From Bacteroidota bacterium (GTDB lineage: Bacteria; Bacteroidota; Bacteroidia; UKL13-3): a DNA stretch of 64,000 nucleotides. Below the pieces are notes generated by a model. That model saw nothing but the letters and a program-made list of their open reading frames with translations. It was not told where the DNA came from and did no database searches. How positions within the stretch are numbered: position 1 is the stretch's first letter; each line of letters begins with the position of its first letter. Shown piece after piece: positions 17,910-26,972 of the stretch. The stretch is from positions 62,001-126,000 of the forward strand of contig JAZKBU010000004.1 of the NCBI GenBank assembly GCA_040388375.1, in the 5' to 3' direction. The position numbers and the translations under genes are program-made.

Positions 17910-19739
17910 TTATTCAGGTATTTGTTGGTGCGCTATCAGTTGTTTGTATAAACCTTCCTGATGTACTAACTCATTGTGGTTACCTTGCTGTACAATTTTA
18001 CCTCTTTCCAATACAACAATAACATCGGCATTTTTGATAGTACTTAAGCGGTGTGCTACTATAATGGTAGTTCTGTTCAACATTACATTGCTTAATGCTT
18101 CCTGTACCAAACGTTCACTGGCCGTATCTAAAGCAGAAGTGGCTTCATCTAAAATCAATATATCAGGATTGGTATTTACCGCTCTTGCTATACTTAAGCG
18201 TTGTTTTTGTCCACCGCTTAATTTGCTGCCTCTATCACCAATATTGGTTTCATAGCCGCTTTCTGTTTCAACAATAAAGCTATGCGCATTGGCAATTTTA
18301 GCCGCCTGTTCTACTTGATCTTTGGTAACCGATTCTTTGGCAAAGCTGATATTATTGGCTATCGTATCGTTAAACAAAATACTCTCTTGCGTAACTATAC
18401 CCATTAAACCACGTAAATCTAAAATTTTATAATCGCGTATATCTACACCATCAATTAAAATTTGTCCTTTTGTTGGGTCATAAAAACGAGGTATTAAATC
18501 GGTTAAAGTTGACTTCCCTCCGCCCGAAGGGCCCACCAAAGCAACGGTTTGCCCCTTTTGAATAGTCAGGTTTAAATTTTCAAATACCCACTCATCCTGA
18601 TATTTAAAACTTACATTTTTAAACTCAATGGTTTGGTTAAATGCTTTGATAGGAATAGCATTCGGTTTTTCAATAATTATTTCTTCGCTATTAATAATTT
18701 CTTCTACTCTTTCAATAGAAGCCAAACCTTTATTCATAGAATTATAAGCCGTACTAAAAGCTTTGGCAGGTGAAAGCAATTGCGAAAACACCCCTAAGTA
18801 ACCCAAGAAAACAGAGGCACTCAGACTATCATCGTTATGCAAAACCATTTTACCACCAATCCATAAAATAATAGCAAATACTGATACGCTAATGGTTTCG
18901 CTAATGGGCGATGAACCATCGGCTGTTCTATTGGCCTTAATATTCAATTGCGTATACTCCTGGTTTTGCACCAAAAAGCGTTTAAACAAAAAGTCTTGCG
19001 CATTAAATGCTTTGATTACGCGCACGCCTGTTAAAGTTTCTTCCACATGCGAAACCAATGAACCAAATTTAGCTTGTCCGCGCGATGTTTGTTTTTTAAG
19101 CAGCTTACCTATTAAGGCCATAAACAAAGCACTAACAGGCAAAGCACAAAACACAATTAAAGTAAGCTTAGGACTCACCCAAATTAACGAGCTTAAAAAT
19201 ATAAGAATGGTAATAGGTTCTTTGGTAAATGCCTCCAGCGAACTCATAATAGCCACCTCTATCTGGTGCATATCACTCGTCATACGGCTTAACAAATCAC
19301 CCTTTTTTTCTTTACTGAAATAAGATAGAGGTAATATTAATATACGTTGGTATGCAGCCTTTCTAAAATCGCTGATAATATAGTTGCGCATAGGAACCAT
19401 AAAAAACAAAGCCAGATATCTGAACAGGTTTTTTAAAGTAATCATCACTACTACAAAACCACATATATACAACAGCACTACTTCCGCCCCGTACATGGCT
19501 TTATACTCAACTATAAAGTTTTTTAAAACATCAAAATTTTGTTTGAAACTGAAACCTACATCAGCCGTTGGTTTTACCGTGCTTACTTCTTTAGCACTAA
19601 ACAAAACATCTAACATAGGAATAATAGAAGCAATAGAAAACAAACCAAAAATACTTGATAGAACATTACAAAGAATGTTCATTAAAGCATAGTATTTATA
19701 TTTAAAAGTAAAGCGTAAAAATTTTAAGTAGCCGTTCAT
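17910..19739 (-). CDS. MsbA-like ABC exporter (permease-ATPase fusion)
   Basis: Inner-membrane half-transporter of 609 residues. The N-terminal half is an ABC type-1 transmembrane domain with about six helices (for example LLYICGFVVVMITLKNLFRYLALFF split into helices). The C-terminal half is the ATPase: Walker A GPSGGGKST, Q-loop VTQESILF, signature LSGGQKQRLS, Walker B ILILDEATSALD, H-loop AHRLST. Architecture and length fit lipid A flippase MsbA or related lipid/peptide exporters. Coupling to a glycosyltransferase gene favours a glycolipid substrate. The msbA symbol is not assigned because Bacteroidota carry several such paralogues. Confidence 0.9.
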   Translation of the reverse strand: MNGYLKFLRFTFKYKYYALMNILCNVLSSIFGLFSIASIIPMLDVLFSAKEVSTVKPTADVGFSFKQNFDVLKNFIVEYKAMYGAEVVLLYICGFVVVMITLKNLFRYLALFFMVPMRNYIISDFRKAAYQRILILPLSYFSKEKKGDLLSRMTSDMHQIEVAIMSSLEAFTKEPITILIFLSSLIWVSPKLTLIVFCALPVSALFMALIGKLLKKQTSRGQAKFGSLVSHVEETLTGVRVIKAFNAQDFLFKRFLVQNQEYTQLNIKANRTADGSSPISETISVSVFAIILWIGGKMVLHNDDSLSASVFLGYLGVFSQLLSPAKAFSTAYNSMNKGLASIERVEEIINSEEIIIEKPNAIPIKAFNQTIEFKNVSFKYQDEWVFENLNLTIQKGQTVALVGPSGGGKSTLTDLIPRFYDPTKGQILIDGVDIRDYKILDLRGLMGIVTQESILFNDTIANNISFAKESVTKDQVEQAAKIANAHSFIVETESGYETNIGDRGSKLSGGQKQRLSIARAVNTNPDILILDEATSALDTASERLVQEALSNVMLNRTTIIVAHRLSTIKNADVIVVLERGKIVQQGNHNELVHQEGLYKQLIAHQQIPE

Positions 19740-19948
19740 TGCTTAATCTCAGGTGGGCAAATATGCTATTTTTTTTATTGCTTAATGAAAAATAATTTTT
19801 ACCTACTGTAACAAAAGATAAGCGGAAAACAAAAGCAACAATACCCAAAACCTTGAAAAGAGTATTTTTCCTATAAAAAAGAGTATTGATACTACTAAAA
19901 TGGCATTATAATTGCAAACACAAGTCTGCTCAAAGCATACCATTAAAC

Positions 19949-20671
19949 ATGAAATTAGAAAGCCATAATTTAGTTAAACGTTATAAAAAGAGAACCGTAG
20001 TAAACAATGTTTCTATTGAGGTAAATCAGGGCGAATGTGTTGGTTTATTAGGCCCCAACGGAGCAGGAAAAACAACTACCTTTTACATGACAGTTGGCTT
20101 AATAAAACCTGATGAAGGTCGTGTAACGCTTGATGGAGAAGATTTAACCGCTTTACCCATGTACAAAAGAGCCCAAAAAGGCTTGGGTTATTTACCACAG
20201 GAAGCCAGTATTTTCAGAACACTGAGTGTGGAAGACAACTTAAAAGCGGTGATGGAATTAACGGACATGAGCAAAGAAGAACAACGTGACAGACTGGAAT
20301 CGTTAATTGATGAATTTACTTTACACAAAGTACGCAAAAGCCCGGGCAATGTATTGAGTGGTGGCGAAAGACGCAGAACGGAGATAGCCCGCGCGTTAGC
20401 TGTTAATCCAAAATTTATTTTATTAGACGAGCCTTTTGCAGGTATTGACCCCATAGCTGTTGAAGATATTCAGGTAATTGTAGCTAAGCTAAAACACAGA
20501 AACATTGGTATTTTAATTACCGACCACAATGTACACGAAACCCTTTCTATAGTAGATAGGGCTTATCTTTTGTTTGAAGGAAAAATATTGAAATCAGGTA
20601 CAGGACAAGAGTTGGCAGATGATGAAATGGTGCGTAAAGTTTACTTAGGACAAAACTTTGTTTTAAGATAG
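19949..20671 (+). CDS. lptB: LPS export ABC transporter ATP-binding protein LptB
   Basis: ATPase that powers LptFG in extracting LPS from the inner membrane. The preferred ATG at 19949 gives 240 residues beginning [15 protein letters not shown]; an upstream start (19886) adds a non-conserved tail. Motifs are Walker [11 protein letters not shown]-loop [10 protein letters not shown], signature [15 protein letters not shown], Walker [17 protein letters not shown] and switch His in TDHNVHETL. The sequence [18 protein letters not shown] is diagnostic of LptB. The Lpt membrane partners are not in this window. It is divergent from the MsbA-like exporter. Confidence 0.93.
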   Translation: MKLESHNLVKRYKKRTVVNNVSIEVNQGECVGLLGPNGAGKTTTFYMTVGLIKPDEGRVTLDGEDLTALPMYKRAQKGLGYLPQEASIFRTLSVEDNLKAVMELTDMSKEEQRDRLESLIDEFTLHKVRKSPGNVLSGGERRRTEIARALAVNPKFILLDEPFAGIDPIAVEDIQVIVAKLKHRNIGILITDHNVHETLSIVDRAYLLFEGKILKSGTGQELADDEMVRKVYLGQNFVLR

Positions 20672-20683
20672 ACCGCTCGATTA

Positions 20684-21730
20684 TTAATATATCATTTTAG
20701 CTATTTTACCTTTACTACCGACAAGAAAAACCGCATTTCCTTTTTTTGCTTTGCGCACTGTATTGAACGATACTTTAGAAATGCTTTTCCAGGTTCTTTC
20801 CTGATAGTTAAAAGCATCTACACCATTGGTACCGCAAGCTAAAAAGTTATTGATACTTAACTTTTCAATACACGACCTATAGCCAAAAGGTTGCTCTCCC
20901 GCATCTTCATAGTAAAGATTAACTCCTATTTCATCAAAGTTTTTATACCTCACACTGTCTTGTAGGTAATTACCACCCACTGCAATTTTAGCTTTATTGG
21001 TAACAGCAAATGAAAACGCTCCTTTCGCACTGGCTCCTTGTTGTATTAATAAATTAGTTTTGTCGCTAGCCTTTTGTAACGATTTAAAATGATAAAAGCT
21101 AGATTTCATACCACCCGTTACAAAACCGAACTCTTTATTTCCCCAACACCGCAAGCTGGTTCCACTGGCTGCAAACACAGCCTCTCCATCATTGGCTATG
21201 GGTGTATATTTTTCATCTATGTTTTGCCAAGTATTGCCGCCATCCAAAGTATATAACATAAAAAAATGTTTTTGAATGGGGTCGCCAACCAGTACTCCTT
21301 TTTTATCATTCCAAAAATCCATGGCATCTAAAAAAACAGCGGTATCTGTATTTTTATAAACTTCTTTCCATGTTTGTCCGCCATCAGTTGTTTTTAAAAT
21401 ATAGGCAGGTGCTCTCGTACTCATTACGATAGCGTTCTTAGCATCAAATGCTTCTATATCTCTAAAATCACAGGTTTCGTAACCTGCCAGTTTATCAAAG
21501 TAAAATGTTTTTCCCCCATCTGTACTTTTTGCAATGGTGCCATTATTTCCACTAGCCCAAATAACACTATCATTCACTACACTTAAACCCCTAAACGAAG
21601 TTTTATGCAATACAACGCCTCCGTTTAAAACAAAACTATTTGTATCGCACAAAGCAATATTCGTTTGTGCCATACCCCATTGCGCAAGCAATAAGCACCC
21701 AATAATAAAACCTTGTTTTAACTTTGACAT
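20684..21730 (-). CDS. Secreted Ycf48/BNR-repeat beta-propeller protein
   Basis: Exported 348-residue protein. The ATG at 21730 yields MSKLKQGFIIGCLLLAQWGM then AQTN, a clean signal peptide; the upstream start (21766) only adds a non-conserved stretch. BNR/sialidase-type Asp-box repeats KSTDGGKTF, LKTTDGGQTW and YTLDGGNTW point to a beta-propeller of the Ycf48-like family. Catalytic residues of true sialidases are not evident. Bacteroidota use such proteins at the cell surface with unknown roles. No type IX C-terminal signal is visible. It is convergent with lptB and divergent from the amidohydrolase-like gene. Confidence 0.8.
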   Translation of the reverse strand: MSKLKQGFIIGCLLLAQWGMAQTNIALCDTNSFVLNGGVVLHKTSFRGLSVVNDSVIWASGNNGTIAKSTDGGKTFYFDKLAGYETCDFRDIEAFDAKNAIVMSTRAPAYILKTTDGGQTWKEVYKNTDTAVFLDAMDFWNDKKGVLVGDPIQKHFFMLYTLDGGNTWQNIDEKYTPIANDGEAVFAASGTSLRCWGNKEFGFVTGGMKSSFYHFKSLQKASDKTNLLIQQGASAKGAFSFAVTNKAKIAVGGNYLQDSVRYKNFDEIGVNLYYEDAGEQPFGYRSCIEKLSINNFLACGTNGVDAFNYQERTWKSISKVSFNTVRKAKKGNAVFLVGSKGKIAKMIY

Positions 21731-21794
21731 AAACCAAAAATACAAATTGTAGCAGCAATTTACCAACGGTATTTCTATTTTTAAGGTAATCTGC

Positions 21795-21802
21795 TACATT
21801 TG
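21795..21802 (+). promoter_or_regulatory. -7 promoter element TACATTTG for the amidohydrolase-like gene
   Basis: Exact TAnnTTTG match ending 6 bases before the ATG at 21809. No TTG at consensus spacing. Confidence 0.5.
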
Positions 21803-21808
21803 TTTTTA

Positions 21809-23062
21809 ATGATACAAAAACCAATTGCTTTACTTTTTGCTCTGGTAATTTTTATACAAGCAAAATCACAAAATACACCTACCGTTATTACCAATGCAAA
21901 AATTCATATTGGTAACGGACAAATTATAGAAAAAGGCACCCTTGTATTCAGCAATGGAATTATTGAATATGTAGGAACTGACAACAACACCTTTTATAAA
22001 ACAGCTACCATTATCAATGCAGAAGGAAAACACGTTTATCCGGGCTTATTTGCTTTAAACAATGTAGTTGGATTAAATGAAATAGATGCTGTAAGGGCTA
22101 CCCACGATTTTAATGAAAATGGAAGTATAAATCCCAATGTACGTGCACAGATTGCCTACAATACCGATTCGAAAATTCTGCCTACTCTAAAATTTAATGG
22201 TATTTTATTTACACAGGTAACTCCACAAGGAGGTTTAATAAGTGGCTCTTCAAGTGTTATGAAAACCGAAGCATGGAACTGGGAAGATGCTACCATAAAA
22301 AAGGATGATGGTATACATATTAACTGGCCGGAACAAAACCCTTGGGGTAATCTGGAAAAACAAAAAGAGCAAATTGAAAAACATACCCAATCGCTCAAAA
22401 CCTTTTTAACCGAAGCAAAACATTATTGCCTTAACACGCCTGTAGTTTCAAACATTCGTTATGAAGCTATGCGCAACATTTTCAATAAATCAAGCAAACT
22501 ATTTGTGCATGTGAATACGGCCAAAGGCATTATTAATTGTATTCAGTTTTTTAAACAGCAATTTCCTGAAATAGATGTGGTACTTTTTGATGCAGCAGAA
22601 GCAAACTACTGCATTGATATCATCAAAGAGAACAATATAAAAGTAGTCATTAGTAATATACACAGCCTGCCAAGCAATGCCAGTAAAGACGTTGACCAAC
22701 CTTATAAAACGGTGGCTCAATTATTCAATGCAGGAATAACAGTTGCCGTAGCACGCAATGGAAGTTGGGAAGCCCGTAACGTAATGTTTAATGCCGGTAC
22801 AATAGCCGCTTATGGTATAAACCCGGAACAAGCATTACAAACCATTACCTTAAACGCAGCAAAAATAGTTGGCTTGGATAGTTTGTATGGAAGCCTAGAA
22901 AAAGGTAAAAAAGCCAGCCTGATTATCAGCGATGGCGATGTATTGGACATGAAATCAAACAATATTGTTCAGGCATTTATTAATGGCGAAGCATTAACCA
23001 TTGACAATGAACAAAAAGCTCTAGCCAAAAAGTTCCAGAATAAATACGGTATAAAAAACTAA
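21809..23062 (+). CDS. Exported amidohydrolase-fold protein lacking metal ligands
   Basis: 417-residue exported protein (signal peptide to about QAKSQN) with the composite domain of imidazolonepropionase-like amidohydrolases: ITNAKIHIGNGQIIEKG at the N-terminus, GKHVYPGL, and the C-terminal LNAAKIVGLDSLYGSLEKGKKASLII. In active members PGL/PGF is followed by a metal-binding HxH; here it reads PGLFALNNVVG with no His. The late catalytic Asp is also replaced (ITVAVARNGSWEAR). It is therefore probably a non-catalytic or altered-chemistry member. Bacteroidota often carry such a form paired with an active copy, but no partner is present here. Confidence 0.8.
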   Translation: MIQKPIALLFALVIFIQAKSQNTPTVITNAKIHIGNGQIIEKGTLVFSNGIIEYVGTDNNTFYKTATIINAEGKHVYPGLFALNNVVGLNEIDAVRATHDFNENGSINPNVRAQIAYNTDSKILPTLKFNGILFTQVTPQGGLISGSSSVMKTEAWNWEDATIKKDDGIHINWPEQNPWGNLEKQKEQIEKHTQSLKTFLTEAKHYCLNTPVVSNIRYEAMRNIFNKSSKLFVHVNTAKGIINCIQFFKQQFPEIDVVLFDAAEANYCIDIIKENNIKVVISNIHSLPSNASKDVDQPYKTVAQLFNAGITVAVARNGSWEARNVMFNAGTIAAYGINPEQALQTITLNAAKIVGLDSLYGSLEKGKKASLIISDGDVLDMKSNNIVQAFINGEALTIDNEQKALAKKFQNKYGIKN

Positions 23063-23832
23063 TTGGTTATACGTTGGCGTACCGTTTCGTACAAAGCAAT
23101 GCCTGCAGCCACACTTACATTTAACGATTGTACTCCAAACTCCAAAGGTATTTTGGCCATTTCAGTACATTTTTTTATAACCTCAGGGCTAATGCCGGTT
23201 TCCTCGTTACCCATAATAATAGCAACAGGGCCGGTTAAATCAAGTTGATGAAAATTTTGGCTTGCCTTTTCAGTACAGGCTATGGTTAAAATGCCACTTT
23301 GGTTAAGCAACTCCATAACCGTTTTATAATTTTTTTCCCTGCAAATAGGAATATGCATCAGCGCACCTGCCGATGTTTTAACTGCATCTTCATTAATAGG
23401 TGCATTGTCATTGGTTGGAATTACTATGGCATTTACTCCTGCACAATAAGCAGAACGGGCTATGGCTCCTAAATTTCTTACATCGGTAATTCTATCCAAC
23501 ACCAAAATAAATGGCGTTTTTCCCGCTTCAAACAATTGCGGTATAATGTCCTCAATTTTTTGAAATGTAATAGGCGATAAATAGGCAATTACGCCCTGAT
23601 GATTTTTTTGCTGTAAAAAAAAGAATTTCTCTTTAGGCGCATATTGGAAAGGAACATCAAACTCTTTACATTTACTGATAATCTCGTTTAATAAATCGCT
23701 TTTTGTTGCTTGCTGAATAATTATTTTATTAATATCCTTGGCTGCAACCAATGCCTCCAATACTGCATGTTGTCCGTATATTAACTGACTATTATCTATA
23801 GGTTTACTTTGATGTTTAGGGTAAAATGCCAT
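23059..23832 (-). CDS. rlmB: 23S rRNA (guanosine(2251)-2'-O)-methyltransferase RlmB-type SpoU enzyme
   Basis: SAM-dependent 2'-O-methyltransferase of the SPOUT/TrmH superfamily. The 257 residues contain an N-terminal RNA-binding substrate domain (IYGQHAVLEAL) and the three knot motifs: NLGAIARSAYCAGV (motif 1, catalytic Arg), AIIMGNEETGI (motif 2) and LNVSVAAGIALYE (motif 3). Length and IYGxHAVLEAL identify the RlmB/TrmH-group-3 subfamily. The 3' end overlaps the convergent amidohydrolase-like gene by 4 bases. Confidence 0.93.
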   Translation of the reverse strand: MAFYPKHQSKPIDNSQLIYGQHAVLEALVAAKDINKIIIQQATKSDLLNEIISKCKEFDVPFQYAPKEKFFFLQQKNHQGVIAYLSPITFQKIEDIIPQLFEAGKTPFILVLDRITDVRNLGAIARSAYCAGVNAIVIPTNDNAPINEDAVKTSAGALMHIPICREKNYKTVMELLNQSGILTIACTEKASQNFHQLDLTGPVAIIMGNEETGISPEVIKKCTEMAKIPLEFGVQSLNVSVAAGIALYETVRQRITN

Positions 23833-24085
23833 GCCCGCAATATTAGTTCAAATGTTTCACAAATAAATTAGCAATTGCCATGGGCGCTAAAAAACGAAGT
23901 CCCTTTGCAATTAATTGAGTAGGCATTCAAACCAAAAATAAACACTATTTACCTGACTATATAATATTTACACAAACATTGGTATTTTTGATTGTTCAAT
24001 TTTATTGGACTATTGGCAATAACACATTAGCATAACCTATTTTGATATTAGTTTTTGATTTGATTATTTGCATAAAAATAAACGA

Positions 24086-24607
24086 ATGACCGTAATGGAT
24101 ATAAAAATTGTAAACTGTACCTTAAAACATAGGGCTGTTTTAGCTGAATTAGGCGCAAGTACATTTTACGAATCATACAAGGATGAGAACACGGAACACG
24201 ATATGCAGTTGTATATTGAAAATACGTACACCATTGATAAAATACAAGAGAACCTAAACAATACCAATGTCATTTATTTTTTAGCTTACACGCAAGACGG
24301 TGAAGCAGGATATGTTAAACTATTACTCAATCAATTCAACCCAAAACTAAATGGTTCTTGTGCCGAGTTAGAAAAAATATATGTAAAGCAGTCGTTTCAA
24401 CGACAAGGTATAGCACACCAATTATTACAGCACACCATTAATTTTTGCAAAGAGCATAATTATAAAAACCTGTTTTTAGGCGTATGGCAGGAAAACGAAA
24501 AAGCTTTGCAGTTTTACGCCAAAGAAGGCTTTGTAACCTTTGATACCCGTAAATTTACATTAGGTGAGCGTATCTGCGATGACTACATGCTCAATTTAGC
24601 ACTATAA
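24086..24607 (+). CDS. GNAT-family N-acetyltransferase
   Basis: Cytoplasmic acetyltransferase of about 173 residues that moves an acetyl group from acetyl-CoA to an unidentified amine. The acetyl-CoA pyrophosphate loop reads RQGIAHQLL after the beta-4 strand LEKIYVKQSF, and NEKALQFYAKEGF is the typical C-terminal motif. Start uncertain: ATG 24086 is used, ATG 24095 (MDIKIVNC) is equally plausible, and a TTG at 24068 is less so. The 250 bases upstream hold no recognisable gene. It overlaps the convergent NUDIX gene by 6 bases. Confidence 0.85.
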   Translation: MTVMDIKIVNCTLKHRAVLAELGASTFYESYKDENTEHDMQLYIENTYTIDKIQENLNNTNVIYFLAYTQDGEAGYVKLLLNQFNPKLNGSCAELEKIYVKQSFQRQGIAHQLLQHTINFCKEHNYKNLFLGVWQENEKALQFYAKEGFVTFDTRKFTLGERICDDYMLNLAL

Positions 24608-25162
24608 CAATTCTTCTTTTTGCAGTAAAGCCAGCTTCATAATAGCTGCCACACTCATACTATCCGTAATAGTGCCATTCATTACCATTTGATACACCTC
24701 TTTAAATGGTAATTTTTTTATTTGCAATTGCTCCGTATCTTCCGGTTCCGCCTCTTTTTGCACCAAACCCTTTGCTACATAAATAATTGCCAATTCATCG
24801 CTCACAGAATTACTTAAATGCATACGCAATAACTCTGTCCAATGCTCAGCCACCAAACCGCATTCTTCCAACAGCTCACGCTTGGCACTTTCAATAGGTT
24901 CTACGCCAATAATGCCGCCACCTTCGGGTATTTCCCAACTGTAAATATTTAAAGGGTATCTATATTGGCCAACTATCCAGGTATTGTTATTTTCATCCAA
25001 AGGAATAACACCAATGGCTAAATTTTTAAAATGTACTTTTCCGTATATACCATCATTGCCACTCGGATTGATCACTTCGTGGTGCTGCACCTCTATCCAG
25101 TTATTTTCATAAGCAGTGGTAATGCTTTTGGTTTGCCAGGGATTGTGTGTTTCCTCAATCAT
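24602..25162 (-). CDS. NUDIX hydrolase, ADP-ribose pyrophosphatase-like
   Basis: 186-residue hydrolase of nucleoside diphosphates linked to another moiety, most like ADP-ribose pyrophosphatases (SWEIPEGGG before the box). The Nudix box spans about residues 76-98 and keeps RELLEECGL, including the metal-binding EExxG. The Glu of the upstream GX5E element appears shifted by one position (Val then Glu). The preceding gene on this strand is a lipoprotein ending 3 bases before this start, so the two are co-transcribed. Confidence 0.9.
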   Translation of the reverse strand: MIEETHNPWQTKSITTAYENNWIEVQHHEVINPSGNDGIYGKVHFKNLAIGVIPLDENNNTWIVGQYRYPLNIYSWEIPEGGGIIGVEPIESAKRELLEECGLVAEHWTELLRMHLSNSVSDELAIIYVAKGLVQKEAEPEDTEQLQIKKLPFKEVYQMVMNGTITDSMSVAAIMKLALLQKEELL

Positions 25163-25165
25163 AGT

Positions 25166-25945
25166 TTACGACTCTACTTTACGTAGAAAAGTTTTCCATT
25201 GTTTTCCTTTTTCGTAAAAAGGCTTACATGTTTTACATTCTGTATTCATGGCTTCATATAATTGAATGGTATCGCCTTTCGCTTCCCAAATCAGTAATTT
25301 CGATTCTTTGGTTGTAATATTACTTATTTCCATCAAATCATTTTCACTCATAGAAGCCTTATCGTTATTGATAAACGTTTGGTAACTTTGATAACCATCA
25401 ATACCATTTATTTCGTTCATGGCAGTAAACTTTACCCCATAATTATTAGCTAAATCGGTAAACTCCCCTTCAAAAAGGTGTTTATTAATAGCATATTTTA
25501 AAGCCGGTAAATCACTATTTACTTTTACTATGGGGTTATTAATGGCCCTTACATAAGTAAAAGTTTTTTTAGCCGCTGAGTCATAGTAAAATAATTTATC
25601 GTCCTTGCTTACAAATAAATTACTGTGAGGCATGTGTGATAAACCTTCAACCGCTACTTCCGTTAAAGAAATACTATCAAATCCTGATTTCCAAAACTCT
25701 ACATCACCATTTACCAGTATAATACTATCCGCATTTTTATCAATAATAATTTCACTACATAAAAACTGATCAAAACCATGAATGTTTTTTGTTTTATATA
25801 CATGGTTTAATACTGACTCTAATAACCAATGTCCGTAAATTTGAGGTGATTCAACTGTTTTTGCTTGTTCTTTGGGTGCTTCATTTCCACACGAAACAAA
25901 AATGGTAACAACAAAAGCAATAATATAATGGGTAATTTTTTTCAT
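25166..25945 (-). CDS. Hypothetical lipoprotein
   Basis: 259 residues starting with a lipoprotein signal (MKKITHYIIAFVVTIFVSC with Cys at about 19), so probably anchored to a periplasmic or outer-membrane face. I do not recognise the family. The mature chain has repeated strand-like hydrophobic segments (HWLLESVLNHVYK, IIIDKNADSIILVNGDVEF) and resembles a lipocalin-like or copper-resistance-like sandwich in pattern only. A CKTC pair is near the C-terminus. It precedes the NUDIX gene with a 3-base gap and lies 58 bases downstream of panC on the same strand. Confidence 0.75.
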   Translation of the reverse strand: MKKITHYIIAFVVTIFVSCGNEAPKEQAKTVESPQIYGHWLLESVLNHVYKTKNIHGFDQFLCSEIIIDKNADSIILVNGDVEFWKSGFDSISLTEVAVEGLSHMPHSNLFVSKDDKLFYYDSAAKKTFTYVRAINNPIVKVNSDLPALKYAINKHLFEGEFTDLANNYGVKFTAMNEINGIDGYQSYQTFINNDKASMSENDLMEISNITTKESKLLIWEAKGDTIQLYEAMNTECKTCKPFYEKGKQWKTFLRKVES

Positions 25946-26003
25946 TTACATTAAAATAATAGGTACGAAAATAAGGAAAGTGACTTCCAGTTTATTCACA
26001 AAA

Positions 26004-26855
26004 TTAAGGCTTAATTACCCAATTATCAATTAACCTTACTTCTCCACAAAACACAGCAGCCAATATAACTGCCTTTAAATGGGCTGAACTATTACCACTT
26101 AATAACTCAAGTGTTTCACTATTATAAATGTTAAAATACTCTACTTGAAGGCTTTTATTGGCACCAATAATAATAAGTGCATTTTGCACCAATTGTTCAA
26201 TGGTATGCAAACCCCAGTTTTCCTGTATATAAAATAGGGCCTTTGAAATAGCCGTTGCTTCTTCCCGTTGTATTTTATTCAAGCGTACATTTCTACTACT
26301 CATAGCTAGGCCGTCTTCATGCCTAACAGTTGGCTCAATACATAACTGAATGGTTGAATAATGCCTTTTAATAAGCTCACCCACAACCATTACCTGCTGG
26401 TAATCCTTTTGTCCGAAAAATGTTTTATCAGGTTTAACAATATCAAACAACTTAGCCACAATGGTTTTTACCCCATCAAAATGGCCGGGTCTTTTCTCCC
26501 CTTCCAAAACGGTAGTAATTAGGCCAAAATCTTCTGTGTTTTTTAGCAAGCCATCAGGATACATTTCATCTACAGGAGGCATAAAAAGAACATGGCAACC
26601 AGCCTCCAGCAATAGTTTAATATCCGCATCTGCCGTTTTCGGATATTTTTCTAAATCAGTAATATTGTTAAATTGAGTAGGGTTTACAAAAATGCTACAA
26701 ATACATATATCTGTTTCTTGTACACTTTTATTAATTAATGATATATGTCCGGCATGCAAAGCACCCATTGTAGGTACAAATCCTATACTTAATCCCTTCG
26801 CTTTTTGCTCATTTACATAGTTTTGTACCGCCTGAACAGTTTTAAATACAATCAC
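26004..26855 (-). CDS. panC: Pantothenate synthetase
   Basis: Condenses pantoate with beta-alanine using ATP, the last step of vitamin B5 synthesis. The HIGH-type motif is PTMGALHAGHISLI, with IFVNPTQF, GxKRPGHFDGVKTIV, FFGQKDYQQ and SSRNVRL all present. A GTG at 26855 gives MIVFKTVQAV and 283 residues, the usual length. An ATG at 26918 would add 21 non-conserved residues and run into the divergent promoter, so GTG is preferred, though not proven. panB and panD are not in this window. It is divergent from the GlgA-like half protein. Confidence 0.93.
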   Translation of the reverse strand: MIVFKTVQAVQNYVNEQKAKGLSIGFVPTMGALHAGHISLINKSVQETDICICSIFVNPTQFNNITDLEKYPKTADADIKLLLEAGCHVLFMPPVDEMYPDGLLKNTEDFGLITTVLEGEKRPGHFDGVKTIVAKLFDIVKPDKTFFGQKDYQQVMVVGELIKRHYSTIQLCIEPTVRHEDGLAMSSRNVRLNKIQREEATAISKALFYIQENWGLHTIEQLVQNALIIIGANKSLQVEYFNIYNSETLELLSGNSSAHLKAVILAAVFCGEVRLIDNWVIKP

Positions 26856-26934
26856 TTTAGTTTGATTTACAGCCGTTTGTTTATTTTTACGAACTTTTTT
26901 GTGGTCAATATTAAACAATATATTAACATTATCG

Positions 26935-26942
26935 TAAATTTG
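26935..26942 (+). promoter_or_regulatory. -7 promoter element TAAATTTG
   Basis: Exact TAnnTTTG match 30 bases upstream of the GlgA-like half gene, in the panC divergent region. No TTG at consensus spacing. Confidence 0.45.
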
Positions 26943-26972
26943 CCTACTTTTTTAAAAAGAAAGTTATTTAGT

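Noticed and set aside
18892-19323. 143-codon ORF antisense to the MsbA-like exporter gene
   Set aside because: It shadows a gene with complete ABC motifs and has no recognisable domain; antisense ORFs of this length occur by chance opposite long genes.
23833-24085. Hidden gene in the gap between rlmB and the GNAT gene
   Set aside because: No ORF of useful length with a domain, tRNA or terminator was seen in these 250 bases.
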